From UBA1181 sp963648205 (GTDB lineage Bacteria > Bacteroidota > Bacteroidia > Bacteroidales > Paludibacteraceae): a DNA stretch of 64,000 bases. The DNA lies in contig CAVJCT010000059.1 of assembly GCA_963648205.1 (NCBI GenBank), positions 1-64,000 on the forward strand, read 5' to 3'. The position numbers were made by a program, and so were the translations under genes. Shown here piece by piece: positions 37,484-46,705 of the stretch. The notes under the pieces are model-generated. The model ran no database searches. It was not told the DNA's origin and saw only the letters and a list, made by a program, of their open reading frames with translations. The stretch's first letter is position 1. Every line of letters starts with the position of its first letter.

Positions 37484-38581
37484 TTAGAATAAGGGTTCGA
37501 GTAAGATCATTTTGTTGAGGATGACGTTGTTTGTCAGCATCCACCAACCAATCAAATAGACTATGAGTTCCATTACTGCCTTAGGCTTTATGATGTAGGT
37601 CAGAGATGGAATCAGAATGGGCAACACGCAGTTGAAGAGTTCTTGGGTTCGCACTGCCATTCCTGGTATGGAATAGAGAAAAACATAGAGGCAAGAGGAG
37701 ATACAGCACATCTCCACTAAGGTCTTAATGTTATGGTCTATTGCGTTTAGTTTTTCTCGATAGATGAAGCATAGGGTGATAACCGTGAGTTGAAGCAAGA
37801 AGAAAATGTTGAAGTAGTTGATGACGAAATCTTCAGCCTCTTGTTTGACAAGATATGCTTTGAGTCTATATTGAAAATATTCATTCGGAATAAAATCTAT
37901 TATGCTGACAATGTCAAGATTTGAGACATTACAGTAAACGCAGATTAGAAAAACTAATGTCCAAAATCTATAAGTCAGGTTGAAGTATTTGAAAATTGGC
38001 ACTAAGAGAATCAAGTATGCTGAGGTGTGAAAGAAGGTCGCAATCATCGTGAAAATGAAGAACTTCAGATAATTATCTTCTTTCAGATGTAAAAGCGCGA
38101 TAAATATAAAACCGATGGCAACGCCTGCACGCACTTGTGTCAACTCGTGCAAAATGAACAAGTTACAGAAATAAATGAAGAGCGTTTGCAGTTTGTTTTC
38201 CGTTAGTTTGTAGATTCCGTAGGTGTTGGTGGTAACTCCTAAAATAGCGTAGATGCTGAAGATGATGGAGAGGTTTCCCTCTTCCGAAAGGCTTGAGAAA
38301 TGTTTGACGAAAGTGGCAAGAATAGAGTAACTAAACTCGGTGTATAACAGGGATTTATACTTGCTAATATCATTGAGTAGTAGGTCTAATGGAGGGGCTA
38401 ATCTGTATAATCTTTGGTAGATGTCGTAGTCGACGCTGACCTTGAAATCGTGCAGAAGGGTGTACAGCAATAGAATGAAACTTAAGAACACATAGATCCG
38501 ATTGTTCTCTTGTTTGCTAAATCGACAAGAAACAATCGAGAAAAAGGTGATTAATATTCCTATTGCAATGATTGCTAACAT
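37484..38581 (-). CDS. EpsG-family membrane protein
   Basis: 365 residues with about ten hydrophobic helices. The FKVSVDYDIYQRLY segment (about 45-60) and a later YLILLVPIFKYF fit EpsG-type proteins, a group of putative polysaccharide polymerases. It lies between the flippase (4 bases away) and the Wzy-like gene. Two polymerase-like proteins in one cluster suggest either that one acts as a polymerase and the other in a different transfer, or that two linkages are formed. Confidence 0.68.
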   Translation of the reverse strand: MLAIIAIGILITFFSIVSCRFSKQENNRIYVFLSFILLLYTLLHDFKVSVDYDIYQRLYRLAPPLDLLLNDISKYKSLLYTEFSYSILATFVKHFSSLSEEGNLSIIFSIYAILGVTTNTYGIYKLTENKLQTLFIYFCNLFILHELTQVRAGVAIGFIFIALLHLKEDNYLKFFIFTMIATFFHTSAYLILLVPIFKYFNLTYRFWTLVFLICVYCNVSNLDIVSIIDFIPNEYFQYRLKAYLVKQEAEDFVINYFNIFFLLQLTVITLCFIYREKLNAIDHNIKTLVEMCCISSCLYVFLYSIPGMAVRTQELFNCVLPILIPSLTYIIKPKAVMELIVYLIGWWMLTNNVILNKMILLEPLF

Positions 38582-38585
38582 AACG

Positions 38586-39875
38586 TTATGATTTCTTTTT
38601 TAAGAGGGCTCTTGATTTGAACAACACGATTCCTCCTGAAATCGCAATTTCCAAAAGTTCTGCGGCTATCCAAGCTGCTACTGTTCCATAAATGCCCCAC
38701 ATTGGAATCAGTTGTAGGTTCATTGTTATGCAGGTGATGCCGACAATTAAACCCATAATTGGGGCATATTTCTGGTATCCTAAACCATAAAGTCCTTGGA
38801 TGGTAACAAGATTAGCAATGGAGACCAACAATGGCATGCAACTGAAAATTCGCACAATCGGTATAGATGGATAAAACTCACTTCCTAAGAGAATGTGTAT
38901 CAAAAGTGGACTGAACACCAGCGTGAGTAGACTGAAGCCTAAGGCAAACAGTATAACATATTTCCCTACCTTCATCAAGTAGCGTATTCCTTCTCCTTTG
39001 GATTCTGCCATTTTCCGACCAACAGAGGGATAAATGGCGAGGTTGACAGGCATACAGGTAACCATAAGAATACATTGTATGATTCGATGTGCTCCTGCGT
39101 ATATTCCCACTTCAAAATTATTGACAAAGAAACCAAGGATTGTGAGGTTGGCTGTTGTATAAAGTGCTTGTAAGAAACTGTTCAGAAATATTGGGAATGC
39201 TTTTTTGTTTTGATTGACAATTTCCGATTTTATCGAACTGCATCTTTTTATACCATACTTTTTGATGACGTAGATGAAGGAACCTAATCCAAATACGGTG
39301 TAGGAGATGGAGGGCAGATAGGCGTAGACGAGGTAGTCTTCGGGCGAGTGGATGAAGAAGACGGAGAGTCCCATACCGAACAACTTGATGAGAAAGTTGA
39401 TGACCGACATGCCTTTCATCTCCTCGATGCCTTGGAAGAACCACGTCGGGAAATAGGTGAATCCGATATTGATACCGAACAAACAGAGGTAGAGGGGCAA
39501 ATCTTCTTGCACTCTTCCCCAGAAAATGGAAAGGACGATCAGACAAAGGAACGTGAAGGCTAACAGTAATGTCTTGATGGCGATGACGCTCCAAAAAATC
39601 TGTGAGACTTTCTCCTTGTCGTCTTTGTGAATGGCAATCTCGCGAGTGGCAGAATACTCAAATCCGTATGTGATGATGATAGTGAAATATTGGATGATGT
39701 TCTGCGCATAACAGATTCTTCCAATCGTCTCAACGCCTAATGCTCGTGTGATGAATGGGAAAACGGCAATGGGAATCAGATAGTTGGCAATCTGGAGCAA
39801 CCCCAACGAAGCCATATTCCCCAGTATCGTGGAATGTGACTTTATCTGATTGGTTATTGTCTCCTTTATACTCAC
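38586..39875 (-). CDS. Polysaccharide flippase, Wzx-like
   Basis: 429 residues starting at GTG 39875; no in-frame ATG lies between the previous in-frame stop and this start. Twelve or so hydrophobic helices, with the MOP/PST family pattern NMASLGLLQIANYLIPIAVFPFITRALG-type N terminus (two conserved prolines) and RIIQCILMVTCMPVNLAIYPS in the middle. It would flip lipid-linked repeat units across the inner membrane. It begins 28 bases after the TerB-DnaJ gene, so transcription may continue from it. Confidence 0.85.
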   Translation of the reverse strand: MSIKETITNQIKSHSTILGNMASLGLLQIANYLIPIAVFPFITRALGVETIGRICYAQNIIQYFTIIITYGFEYSATREIAIHKDDKEKVSQIFWSVIAIKTLLLAFTFLCLIVLSIFWGRVQEDLPLYLCLFGINIGFTYFPTWFFQGIEEMKGMSVINFLIKLFGMGLSVFFIHSPEDYLVYAYLPSISYTVFGLGSFIYVIKKYGIKRCSSIKSEIVNQNKKAFPIFLNSFLQALYTTANLTILGFFVNNFEVGIYAGAHRIIQCILMVTCMPVNLAIYPSVGRKMAESKGEGIRYLMKVGKYVILFALGFSLLTLVFSPLLIHILLGSEFYPSIPIVRIFSCMPLLVSIANLVTIQGLYGLGYQKYAPIMGLIVGITCITMNLQLIPMWGIYGTVAAWIAAELLEIAISGGIVLFKSRALLKKKS

Positions 39876-39902
39876 GTCTTTGATTCTATGTTTTAGAACA
39901 TT

Positions 39903-40685
39903 CTACTTCGTCAAGATACTGTAGGCTTCTTGGATTTCACGAAATTTCTCCGTGGCTTTCTTCATCTCATCTTCCGAAGCATTGACTTGTCGGTCGGGGT
40001 GATATTGCAGAGCCAGCTGTCTGTAGGCTTTCTTGATGCCCTTTTCGTCGGCATCCGAACCGAGTCCTAAGGTTCTCAAAGCCCATAAACGGTCTTTCGT
40101 TATCGATGTGGTAGACTGTTGGTTGGACTGTTGTTGTCGGTTTCTGCCTCGATTGTCATTGCTTTCTTTCCACTGATAACCGTAGGTGTAGTAGGTCTGC
40201 ATGTGGTTGAAGTCGACAATACGGATGCGTGTGAAACGGGCGAACTGTTGGAGCAACTCAGCCTCGTCGTCGCTGATCTGACCATCGGCAATGGAGATTT
40301 GGAACAGCATGTTGAGAACTGCCAATCGTCCTTGGTAGGATACTTGCTGGTTGATGCGAATGCAAGCCGGACGAATATCTGCTTGGTTGAAGTTGACGGC
40401 TTTGAGGCAGTCGCGCAACGACAAGAGGATGCGTTTAGCGTCAGCCTCATTGTAGTTCTTGACCAAGAATGACTTTACCGCCTTGAGTTCGCTTTGTGTG
40501 GCTGCACCGTCTGCCATCATCGTACAGGCTATGATGAAGACGAGTGAGTCTTCTAACGTCATGCTCTGTCTGCCACTGTTATAGGCATTAGAAGACGAAC
40601 GTTCCGATTCCTCGTCAGAGTCTGAACCGAAGAATAGTCGGTAGACGAAGTAGATGGCGATTAGGGTGATTATAATGCTCATCAT
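39903..40685 (-). CDS. Membrane-anchored TerB-DnaJ protein (DjlA-like)
   Basis: 260 residues. A single N-terminal membrane helix (IIITLIAIYFVYRLFFG) is followed by an acidic/Ser-rich linker, a TerB-like helical domain (about 45-150, with ACTMMADGAATQSELKAV and DGQISDDEAELLQQF repeats of the acidic TerB pattern) and a C-terminal J domain whose HPD motif is in QYHPDRQ. The architecture is that of DjlA: a J-protein held at the membrane to recruit DnaK to an envelope client. It lies between the barrel gene (33 bases) and the flippase gene, possibly in one operon. Confidence 0.88.
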   Translation of the reverse strand: MMSIIITLIAIYFVYRLFFGSDSDEESERSSSNAYNSGRQSMTLEDSLVFIIACTMMADGAATQSELKAVKSFLVKNYNEADAKRILLSLRDCLKAVNFNQADIRPACIRINQQVSYQGRLAVLNMLFQISIADGQISDDEAELLQQFARFTRIRIVDFNHMQTYYTYGYQWKESNDNRGRNRQQQSNQQSTTSITKDRLWALRTLGLGSDADEKGIKKAYRQLALQYHPDRQVNASEDEMKKATEKFREIQEAYSILTK

Positions 40686-40718
40686 TGGCGATATTCTCTT
40701 GATTTGGATATTGGTGGA

Positions 40719-42518
40719 TTAGAAAATCATTGACACACCGCCCATGAAGTTGAATCCGTGTTGGGTGTAACCATACCAACTCTCATATTTCTGGTTGAGC
40801 ACGTTGTCGAACTCCACGAAGAGGTTCAGCCAGTTGAGCAGTCTGTAGTCGGCTCCGAGAGTGAGGTTGTTGGATGCTGGAAGTTTAAACTTCTCAACGG
40901 TTACATATTCAGAGGTCTTACCTGATGTTTTGAGATAGGTAGTACCCGAGTATCTGCCAGTTTGGAGTTGGTAGGCAAGGCGGAAGCGGAGGTCGTCTGT
41001 AGCCTTGAACATGGCTTCAATGTTCATCTCCCATTTTGGTTTATGCCAAGCCTCGTCTAAGTTCTTCAACGCCCATTTGTAGAACGAACCGTCGAAACGG
41101 ATGTTCAAACGCTCTGTCCAATCGTAGGCGAGAGAAATTCCTGCGTTGAAGACACCTGCATTCTCGTCGTACACCACGTCGAAGCGGTTGGTGAAGGTTT
41201 GGCTGAGCGTGTCGTACTTGTTGACGAAGAAATAAGGATTGTTGATGAGTTTGTAGCCGATATGGAGATCCATATTGACACGTCTTGCTGCATTGAGGGT
41301 TATGCCGACGTAGGCATCGATAGGGGTGTAGGTGTCTTCGATACGAACATCTGGCGAGATGTAGAGATTCTGGTCTACAATATTTTGATAGTTGTTGACA
41401 GTGTAGTCTCCCGTAACGCCAGCGTAGACGTAGAGGATGTCTTTGATCAATTTCGCTCTACCGAAGACGTTTGGCATAACCGCACCTTTCTTTCCTTGCT
41501 TGATACCGAATGCTCCTTTCACACCGACGGTGATTTCACCAAGGTCGCCCGAGAAATAGTAGTGAGGCAACAGTTTGATGAGAGTGTAATTGTTGAGGGT
41601 TTCGCCACGCTCGAAAGTGTAGCGATTGTCGCTCTCTGGCAGGTTCATAATGATATTATGCATATCGAAGGTGAAATGCAGAGACGAACTCTCGAAGCGG
41701 TAGGCTCCCGTGAGACTGGTATGGATGGTGTGCTCTTTTAAGTCTTCTTTAGAGGTGAAGAGTTGGTAGTTCACTTGGCAGTCGAATTTCCATTTTGAGA
41801 TGAAATCGCGACTACGGAAACGCACGTTGGCGTGCAGACGGTTGAAGGCTTGTTTCAGCGAGTCGTCGTTGGTCGTTTTGTCTATTCCGTTTTCAGACAG
41901 ACGCTGCATGTAACTGTCGTAGCCATAGTATTTGAAGACGTGGTTGTTGCCTGCCACGAAAGCACTGAGTTCTTTGTTTTTGAAACTATGTGCATAACTG
42001 ATTTTTGCTCGTGTGTCGGCGTTGGTGGCTTTGCTCTTCAAATCAGACAGTAGGTTGTCGTAGAGTTTGTCGGTCAATTTGATATCTCCAAAAGAGGAGT
42101 TGTGATTGACGTGGAAATCCAGCAAGTTACGGTCGTTTTTGAAAATCGGAGTGTAGAGTTCACCGAGGAAAGAGGAGTAGGTGCCGACACCGATTTTGGC
42201 GAAACGCTCTTTGCCCGACTTGATGGCTTCTGGTTCAGCCAGAGCATAGTCTAAGGTTGGCGGCTCGCTAGGTTTGATGCTGTAAGGGGTTGTCCAAACG
42301 GAGAAATCGTAGGTGCGTTTCTGCGTAGGCACTTCTTCCAACTCTGGCATCGTGCTGATTTTGCCCGACTCTTTGATGACGGGTGTATATTCCTTGACTA
42401 CTTCAATATCTCTGAGGATGGTAGGCTCTTCATTCCCTGCTACCTGAAGTGAATCCTGAGCAGAGGCGTAGAGAGCAAACCCTAACAAGTTCAGTGTGAT
42501 AAAAAGATGTTTCGTCAT
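40719..42518 (-). CDS. Outer-membrane beta-barrel protein
   Basis: 599 residues with a signal peptide (MTKHLFITLNLLGFALYASA). After an N-terminal linker rich in Glu/Pro (VVKEYTPVIKESGKIS) come many alternating beta strands ending in an aromatic residue (FMGGVSMIF), as in outer-membrane barrels. No TonB box or plug domain is seen, so a TonB-dependent receptor role is not supported. It follows the 1027-residue TPR gene by 30 bases, suggesting a TPR/barrel pair, but its function is unknown. Confidence 0.75.
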   Translation of the reverse strand: MTKHLFITLNLLGFALYASAQDSLQVAGNEEPTILRDIEVVKEYTPVIKESGKISTMPELEEVPTQKRTYDFSVWTTPYSIKPSEPPTLDYALAEPEAIKSGKERFAKIGVGTYSSFLGELYTPIFKNDRNLLDFHVNHNSSFGDIKLTDKLYDNLLSDLKSKATNADTRAKISYAHSFKNKELSAFVAGNNHVFKYYGYDSYMQRLSENGIDKTTNDDSLKQAFNRLHANVRFRSRDFISKWKFDCQVNYQLFTSKEDLKEHTIHTSLTGAYRFESSSLHFTFDMHNIIMNLPESDNRYTFERGETLNNYTLIKLLPHYYFSGDLGEITVGVKGAFGIKQGKKGAVMPNVFGRAKLIKDILYVYAGVTGDYTVNNYQNIVDQNLYISPDVRIEDTYTPIDAYVGITLNAARRVNMDLHIGYKLINNPYFFVNKYDTLSQTFTNRFDVVYDENAGVFNAGISLAYDWTERLNIRFDGSFYKWALKNLDEAWHKPKWEMNIEAMFKATDDLRFRLAYQLQTGRYSGTTYLKTSGKTSEYVTVEKFKLPASNNLTLGADYRLLNWLNLFVEFDNVLNQKYESWYGYTQHGFNFMGGVSMIF

Positions 42519-42548
42519 ATTATAGTTCCTTATTTCTGTCTGATTTGA

Positions 42549-45500
42549 TTATTTTCCGTTCTGCTCGCTTGTGGCAGTCTCACTTTTCGCAGTTTCCGTG
42601 CTGACGACCTTCTCGGCTTCTTTCTTCTCCAATTTCTCTAATCGTACACGAATGTCGTCTGCGATGTCGTCTTTCTCGCCGTAGTTCTCACGGACACTGA
42701 GGAGGTATTGTTTAGCCTCGAACTCACGACCTTGGTCTGCGTAGATGTCTGCTAACAAGATGAAACTCTTTGCCAACCAGTATTGGTGAGGTGTGTTTCT
42801 GTCGATGAAGTCGAAAATCTCTTTTTCTGCCGTCTTATACTCCTTGTCGTTGTAATAATACTCGGCAATGGTGTATTTTGAGATAGCACCAAACTCGTCC
42901 ATGCAGTTGGATGAGAGTTCGGTGAAGTCGGCGAAGGCATTGACGGAATCGCCCTTAAACTCGTAGGCTTTAGCACGGGTGTAGATGGCTTCACGAAGGA
43001 TGGCAGGATCCAACTTGTCGCTCGAGATGATGGCAGTTGCTGCTGTGATTGTCTCGTCGGTTTTTCCTAAGAGATTATTACAACGGAGGATACCGATGCG
43101 CGCTGCCAATTTGTTTTCTGCGTTCTGAGCAATGGTGTCAAGCGTACTCATCGTCTGGATAGCAGCGGAGAATCGCTTCTGCTCATATTGAATCTCAGAC
43201 AAGCGTGCCAAAGCCGTCTCACGGTTAGGCGAACCCACTTGGCTGGCGATAATCTGATATTCTGGCTCTGCGTTCTCTTTCTGATTCAATTTGTAATAAC
43301 TGTTGGCGATGTTGAAGTGGGCATCGTAGACGAACGCGCTGTTCGGGAACTTCGCAATGTAGTAGTAGAGGCTCTTGATGGCCTTTTCGTATTCGCCTTT
43401 CTCGTATTGATTGGTTGCTGCCATGTAGGTGAGCGAGTCTTGCTCTGATTTCTCAAACTTCACCAATCCGTTGAGGCTCTCTACATAGTCGGCGTATGTT
43501 TGAATGTCGTTTTTCTCGAAATAGATATTCTTCAAACCACTGATGGAGGTCTTTGCCTCGGCACTGTTCGGGAAATTTTTGATGATCTCCTTATAGGTGT
43601 AGATGGCTTTGTCTGAATTGCCCATCTCGTCGTAGAGCATTGCCGTTTGGAGTTGACCTTTGCGGCTCAGCGGACTATGAGGGTATTGCTTGTTGAGTTT
43701 CTCGTAGGTGTTTATGGCGTTCTGGTTTTGTCCCATCATCGTGTAGGCACGTCCGATTTCATACTGAGCATCTGCCAAGTATTCCGACTGAGGGAATGAT
43801 TTGATCAGTTTCTCCATCGTCGAAATCTTGCCACTATAATCTTTTTGCAATCCTAAGATGAAACCTTCTTGGAAGCAAGCGTAGTCTGCTCCTGGTCCGC
43901 GGAGGGAGTAAACGTGAGCGTAGTTCTTAGCCGCATTGTCGAAGTCGCGTTGGTTGAAGTAGCAATCACCGATACGGTTGGTGGCGTCGGCGATGAGCGT
44001 CTGGTTGGTCTCCTCTAAGTTGATGTACTTGCGGAACCAAGTGAGGGCGGTAGGGTACTGCTTCTTCGTGAAATTGGCATATCCGATGTTGTAGTGAGCT
44101 AAGTTGAACTCCTTGCAGTTGCGGGCTCCAACAGCGTTGACAAACGAGTTGAAATCATTCGCTGCCTTATCGTATTCTTTCAGTTTGTAGTTTGCCTCTC
44201 CACGCCAGAAGATTGCCTCGGCAGCCAATTCATTATTGTATTTCTTATCTTTCAATGATTCATCGAAAGAGGAGATGGCTGATTCATAATTGCCATTGTT
44301 AAAATCTTGAATACCAAGACAGTAGGTGATTCGTTGGCGAGCCTCGTAGATGGCTAATGTCTTATCCTCTATATTTTGGATGGATGTCAACGCTGCCTTG
44401 TAGTTCTTCGTGGTCAAGTAGAGGTTGACCATGTAGTTGAACACTTTGTCGCGGTAGCGTGAATTAGGAAATTCTTTCAAGAAATTCTCGAAAGCGGTGA
44501 TGGATTCGTTGAACGGCGAGTAAGACTGTTGATAGATGATGAGCGCGTAGTTGAACTGCGCCTCCTCTTTCACGTTTTTCTCAAAGTCCATTCTCGCAGC
44601 CGACTCGAAGCAGAGACGTGCGTTGCTCAGGTTTTCATCCTTCACATAGCAAGAACCCAAGTAGAGGTAGGCATTCTGGCTCATCGCATCCTCGACAGAA
44701 GTAACCGCTTGGAAACTCTCGATAGCATCAACATAGTCGCCCATCTGATAATAAGAGTTTCCTAACATATACATGTTGTCTCGAACCACTTGGTCGCTTT
44801 TCTCTTGATAGAGAGACAAATATTTGATGGTGTTCTGATAGTCCTTGCGTTGGTAGTAGCACTCACCGAGGATACGGTAAACCTCTGTGTTATTGACATT
44901 TGCAGAGTCTTTCTGCAATAATGCTTCGCCCGACTCCAATACCTTGTCGTATTTGCGTTGCGCATAATAAATCTGGAAGAGATAGTAAGGCACTACCTTA
45001 TCATACGACTCCTCGTTTTGCAACTCCTCGAAAACTGGATATGCCAATTCGTAATCCTTGTTGACATAGTCGATATATGCCTTGTAATATTTAGCCGACA
45101 GATTGTAGCGAGTAGAGTCCGACAACAGCACGGAAAATTGCTCTTGTGCTTTGTTGAGGCTGTTCGTCTCCAAATAAGCATAGCCGGAACGGAAAAGATA
45201 GTCCGCTTGTTCGTCTTTCGACAGTTTCTTCACCTTGCAAGCCTCGAAATCTTTCACCGCGTCAGCGTAATCCTCACGGTTGTAGTGAATCGTTCCCTCT
45301 AAGAAATGCGCACGGTCGGCGTAGATTGAAGAAGGGTCGTCTTTCAAGAAAGTTTCCAACCTTTTGCGAGCGTCTTTCTTACCCAATTCGTAGGCGCAAA
45401 CCGCTATGAAATATTCCGTTTCGCCATACAAAGCCGAACGGTCTTTCTTGATCGTGTTCAGATACTCGTTGAATTTGTAGTAGGCGGCTCCGTATTGTTT

Positions 45501-45632
45501 GGTGTCATAAAATTCTTTCCCATCCAAAAATAATTTGTCGGGACGTGTGTAGTCGTTAGATTTCTGCGCCCAGACCGATGAACCGACTGAAAAAGCACAA
45601 AAAGTAGCGGCAATGACAAGAATTTTCTTCAT
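42549..45632 (-). CDS. Large exported TPR protein
   Basis: 1027 residues from ATG 45632; an earlier in-frame start adds ten residues that do not fit a signal peptide. The start MKKILVIAATFCAFSVGS is a signal peptide ending near SVWAQ. Almost the whole mature protein is tetratricopeptide repeats, each with Tyr/Ala/Gly spacing (for example YADAVKDFEACKV, ALTWFRKYINLEE, AINTYEKLNKQYP), in the style of BamD-like outer-membrane assembly factors. The C terminus is Glu/Thr/Ser-rich. It heads an operon with the barrel and TerB-DnaJ genes and is likely a periplasmic scaffold. The partners are not known. Confidence 0.83.
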   Translation of the reverse strand: MKKILVIAATFCAFSVGSSVWAQKSNDYTRPDKLFLDGKEFYDTKQYGAAYYKFNEYLNTIKKDRSALYGETEYFIAVCAYELGKKDARKRLETFLKDDPSSIYADRAHFLEGTIHYNREDYADAVKDFEACKVKKLSKDEQADYLFRSGYAYLETNSLNKAQEQFSVLLSDSTRYNLSAKYYKAYIDYVNKDYELAYPVFEELQNEESYDKVVPYYLFQIYYAQRKYDKVLESGEALLQKDSANVNNTEVYRILGECYYQRKDYQNTIKYLSLYQEKSDQVVRDNMYMLGNSYYQMGDYVDAIESFQAVTSVEDAMSQNAYLYLGSCYVKDENLSNARLCFESAARMDFEKNVKEEAQFNYALIIYQQSYSPFNESITAFENFLKEFPNSRYRDKVFNYMVNLYLTTKNYKAALTSIQNIEDKTLAIYEARQRITYCLGIQDFNNGNYESAISSFDESLKDKKYNNELAAEAIFWRGEANYKLKEYDKAANDFNSFVNAVGARNCKEFNLAHYNIGYANFTKKQYPTALTWFRKYINLEETNQTLIADATNRIGDCYFNQRDFDNAAKNYAHVYSLRGPGADYACFQEGFILGLQKDYSGKISTMEKLIKSFPQSEYLADAQYEIGRAYTMMGQNQNAINTYEKLNKQYPHSPLSRKGQLQTAMLYDEMGNSDKAIYTYKEIIKNFPNSAEAKTSISGLKNIYFEKNDIQTYADYVESLNGLVKFEKSEQDSLTYMAATNQYEKGEYEKAIKSLYYYIAKFPNSAFVYDAHFNIANSYYKLNQKENAEPEYQIIASQVGSPNRETALARLSEIQYEQKRFSAAIQTMSTLDTIAQNAENKLAARIGILRCNNLLGKTDETITAATAIISSDKLDPAILREAIYTRAKAYEFKGDSVNAFADFTELSSNCMDEFGAISKYTIAEYYYNDKEYKTAEKEIFDFIDRNTPHQYWLAKSFILLADIYADQGREFEAKQYLLSVRENYGEKDDIADDIRVRLEKLEKKEAEKVVSTETAKSETATSEQNGK

Positions 45633-45659
45633 CTCTCTTCCTAAATTTTGATTTAACGA

Positions 45660-45667
45660 CAAAGGTA
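45660..45667 (-). promoter_or_regulatory. -7 element of the TPR/barrel operon
   Basis: On the minus strand it reads TACCTTTG, an exact -7 match, about 28 bases before the TPR start at 45632. It is divergent from and close to the ftsY element. Confidence 0.5.
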
Positions 45668-45692
45668 CGAATAAAAAATGAGAGGTTTATTG

Positions 45693-45700
45693 TATCTTTG
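45693..45700 (+). promoter_or_regulatory. -7 element of ftsY
   Basis: TATCTTTG, an exact -7 match, 21 bases before the ftsY ATG. Only 25 bases separate it from the opposite-strand -7 element, so polymerase binding at the two divergent promoters may be mutually exclusive. Confidence 0.5.
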
Positions 45701-45720
45701 TATTTGATTAACGAAAGAAT

Positions 45721-46674
45721 ATGGGTCTATTTAGCATTTTTTCAAAAGAAAAGAAAGAGGATTTGAACAAAGGCCTCGAAAAAACGAAAGACAGTTTCCT
45801 CACGAAAATTGCCCGCGCGGTGGTTGGTAAAACCAAAGTGGACGATGAGGTGCTGGATAATTTGGAGGAAGTTCTCATCACTTCTGACGTGGGTGTCGAT
45901 ACGACTTTGAAAATCATCGAAAGAATTGAAAAGCGCGTCGCACGCGATAAGTATGTCAACACTGACGAGTTGAACTCTATTCTCAAGGACGAGATTGCTC
46001 AACTTCTTGAGGAGAACAACACAACGGACGGTAGCGAGTTTTCTGTGCCAGAGACTGACGGACCATACGTGATTATGGTGGTCGGTGTGAATGGTGTTGG
46101 CAAAACAACGACGATCGGAAAGTTGGCTTATCAATTCAAGAAGGCTGGTAAGAAGGTTTACTTGGGTGCTGCTGATACGTTCCGTGCTGCTGCGGTTGAA
46201 CAGTTGGTCATCTGGGGCGAGCGTGTAGGTTGTCCTGTTGTAAAGCAGAAGATGGGGGCAGACCCTGCTTCGGTGGCTTTCGATACGCTTTCTTCTGCCA
46301 AGGCCAATGGCGCGGATGTCGTTATCATCGATACGGCAGGTCGTCTGCACAATAAGGTCAATTTGATGAACGAGTTGACGAAGATCAAGCAGGTGATGCA
46401 GAAAATCGTGCCAAACGCACCTCACGATGTGTTGTTGGTGTTGGATGGCTCGACGGGTCAGAATGCCTTCGAGCAGGCTAAGCAATTCACCAAGGCAACC
46501 GAGGTTACTTCGTTGGCTATCACTAAGTTGGATGGCACTGCCAAGGGTGGTGTTGTCATTGGTATCTCCGACCAGTTCAAGATTCCAGTCAAGTATATTG
46601 GCGTGGGCGAGGGTATCGAGCATCTGCAGGTGTTCAACAAGCGAGAGTTTGTTGATTCGCTCTTCAAGAAATAG
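45721..46674 (+). CDS. ftsY: Signal recognition particle receptor FtsY
   Basis: 317 residues. It is the membrane-associated SRP GTPase that receives ribosome-SRP complexes. A short charged N-terminal helical (N) domain (KKEDLNKGLEKTKDS...) precedes the G domain with G1 GVNGVGKTT (122-130), DTFRAAAVEQL, G3 IDTAGRLHN and G4 TKLDGTAKGG. It lacks the long acidic A domain of E. coli FtsY, as is usual in Bacteroidetes. It leads a group with rimO, the S66 lipoprotein, radA and a TPR gene. Confidence 0.95.
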   Translation: MGLFSIFSKEKKEDLNKGLEKTKDSFLTKIARAVVGKTKVDDEVLDNLEEVLITSDVGVDTTLKIIERIEKRVARDKYVNTDELNSILKDEIAQLLEENNTTDGSEFSVPETDGPYVIMVVGVNGVGKTTTIGKLAYQFKKAGKKVYLGAADTFRAAAVEQLVIWGERVGCPVVKQKMGADPASVAFDTLSSAKANGADVVIIDTAGRLHNKVNLMNELTKIKQVMQKIVPNAPHDVLLVLDGSTGQNAFEQAKQFTKATEVTSLAITKLDGTAKGGVVIGISDQFKIPVKYIGVGEGIEHLQVFNKREFVDSLFKK

Positions 46675-46705
46675 TCTATCTAATTTTACATATTGAGATT
46701 TGGTT

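Noticed and set aside
40719..42518. TonB-dependent receptor
   Set aside because: No TonB box or plug domain is visible before the barrel strands.
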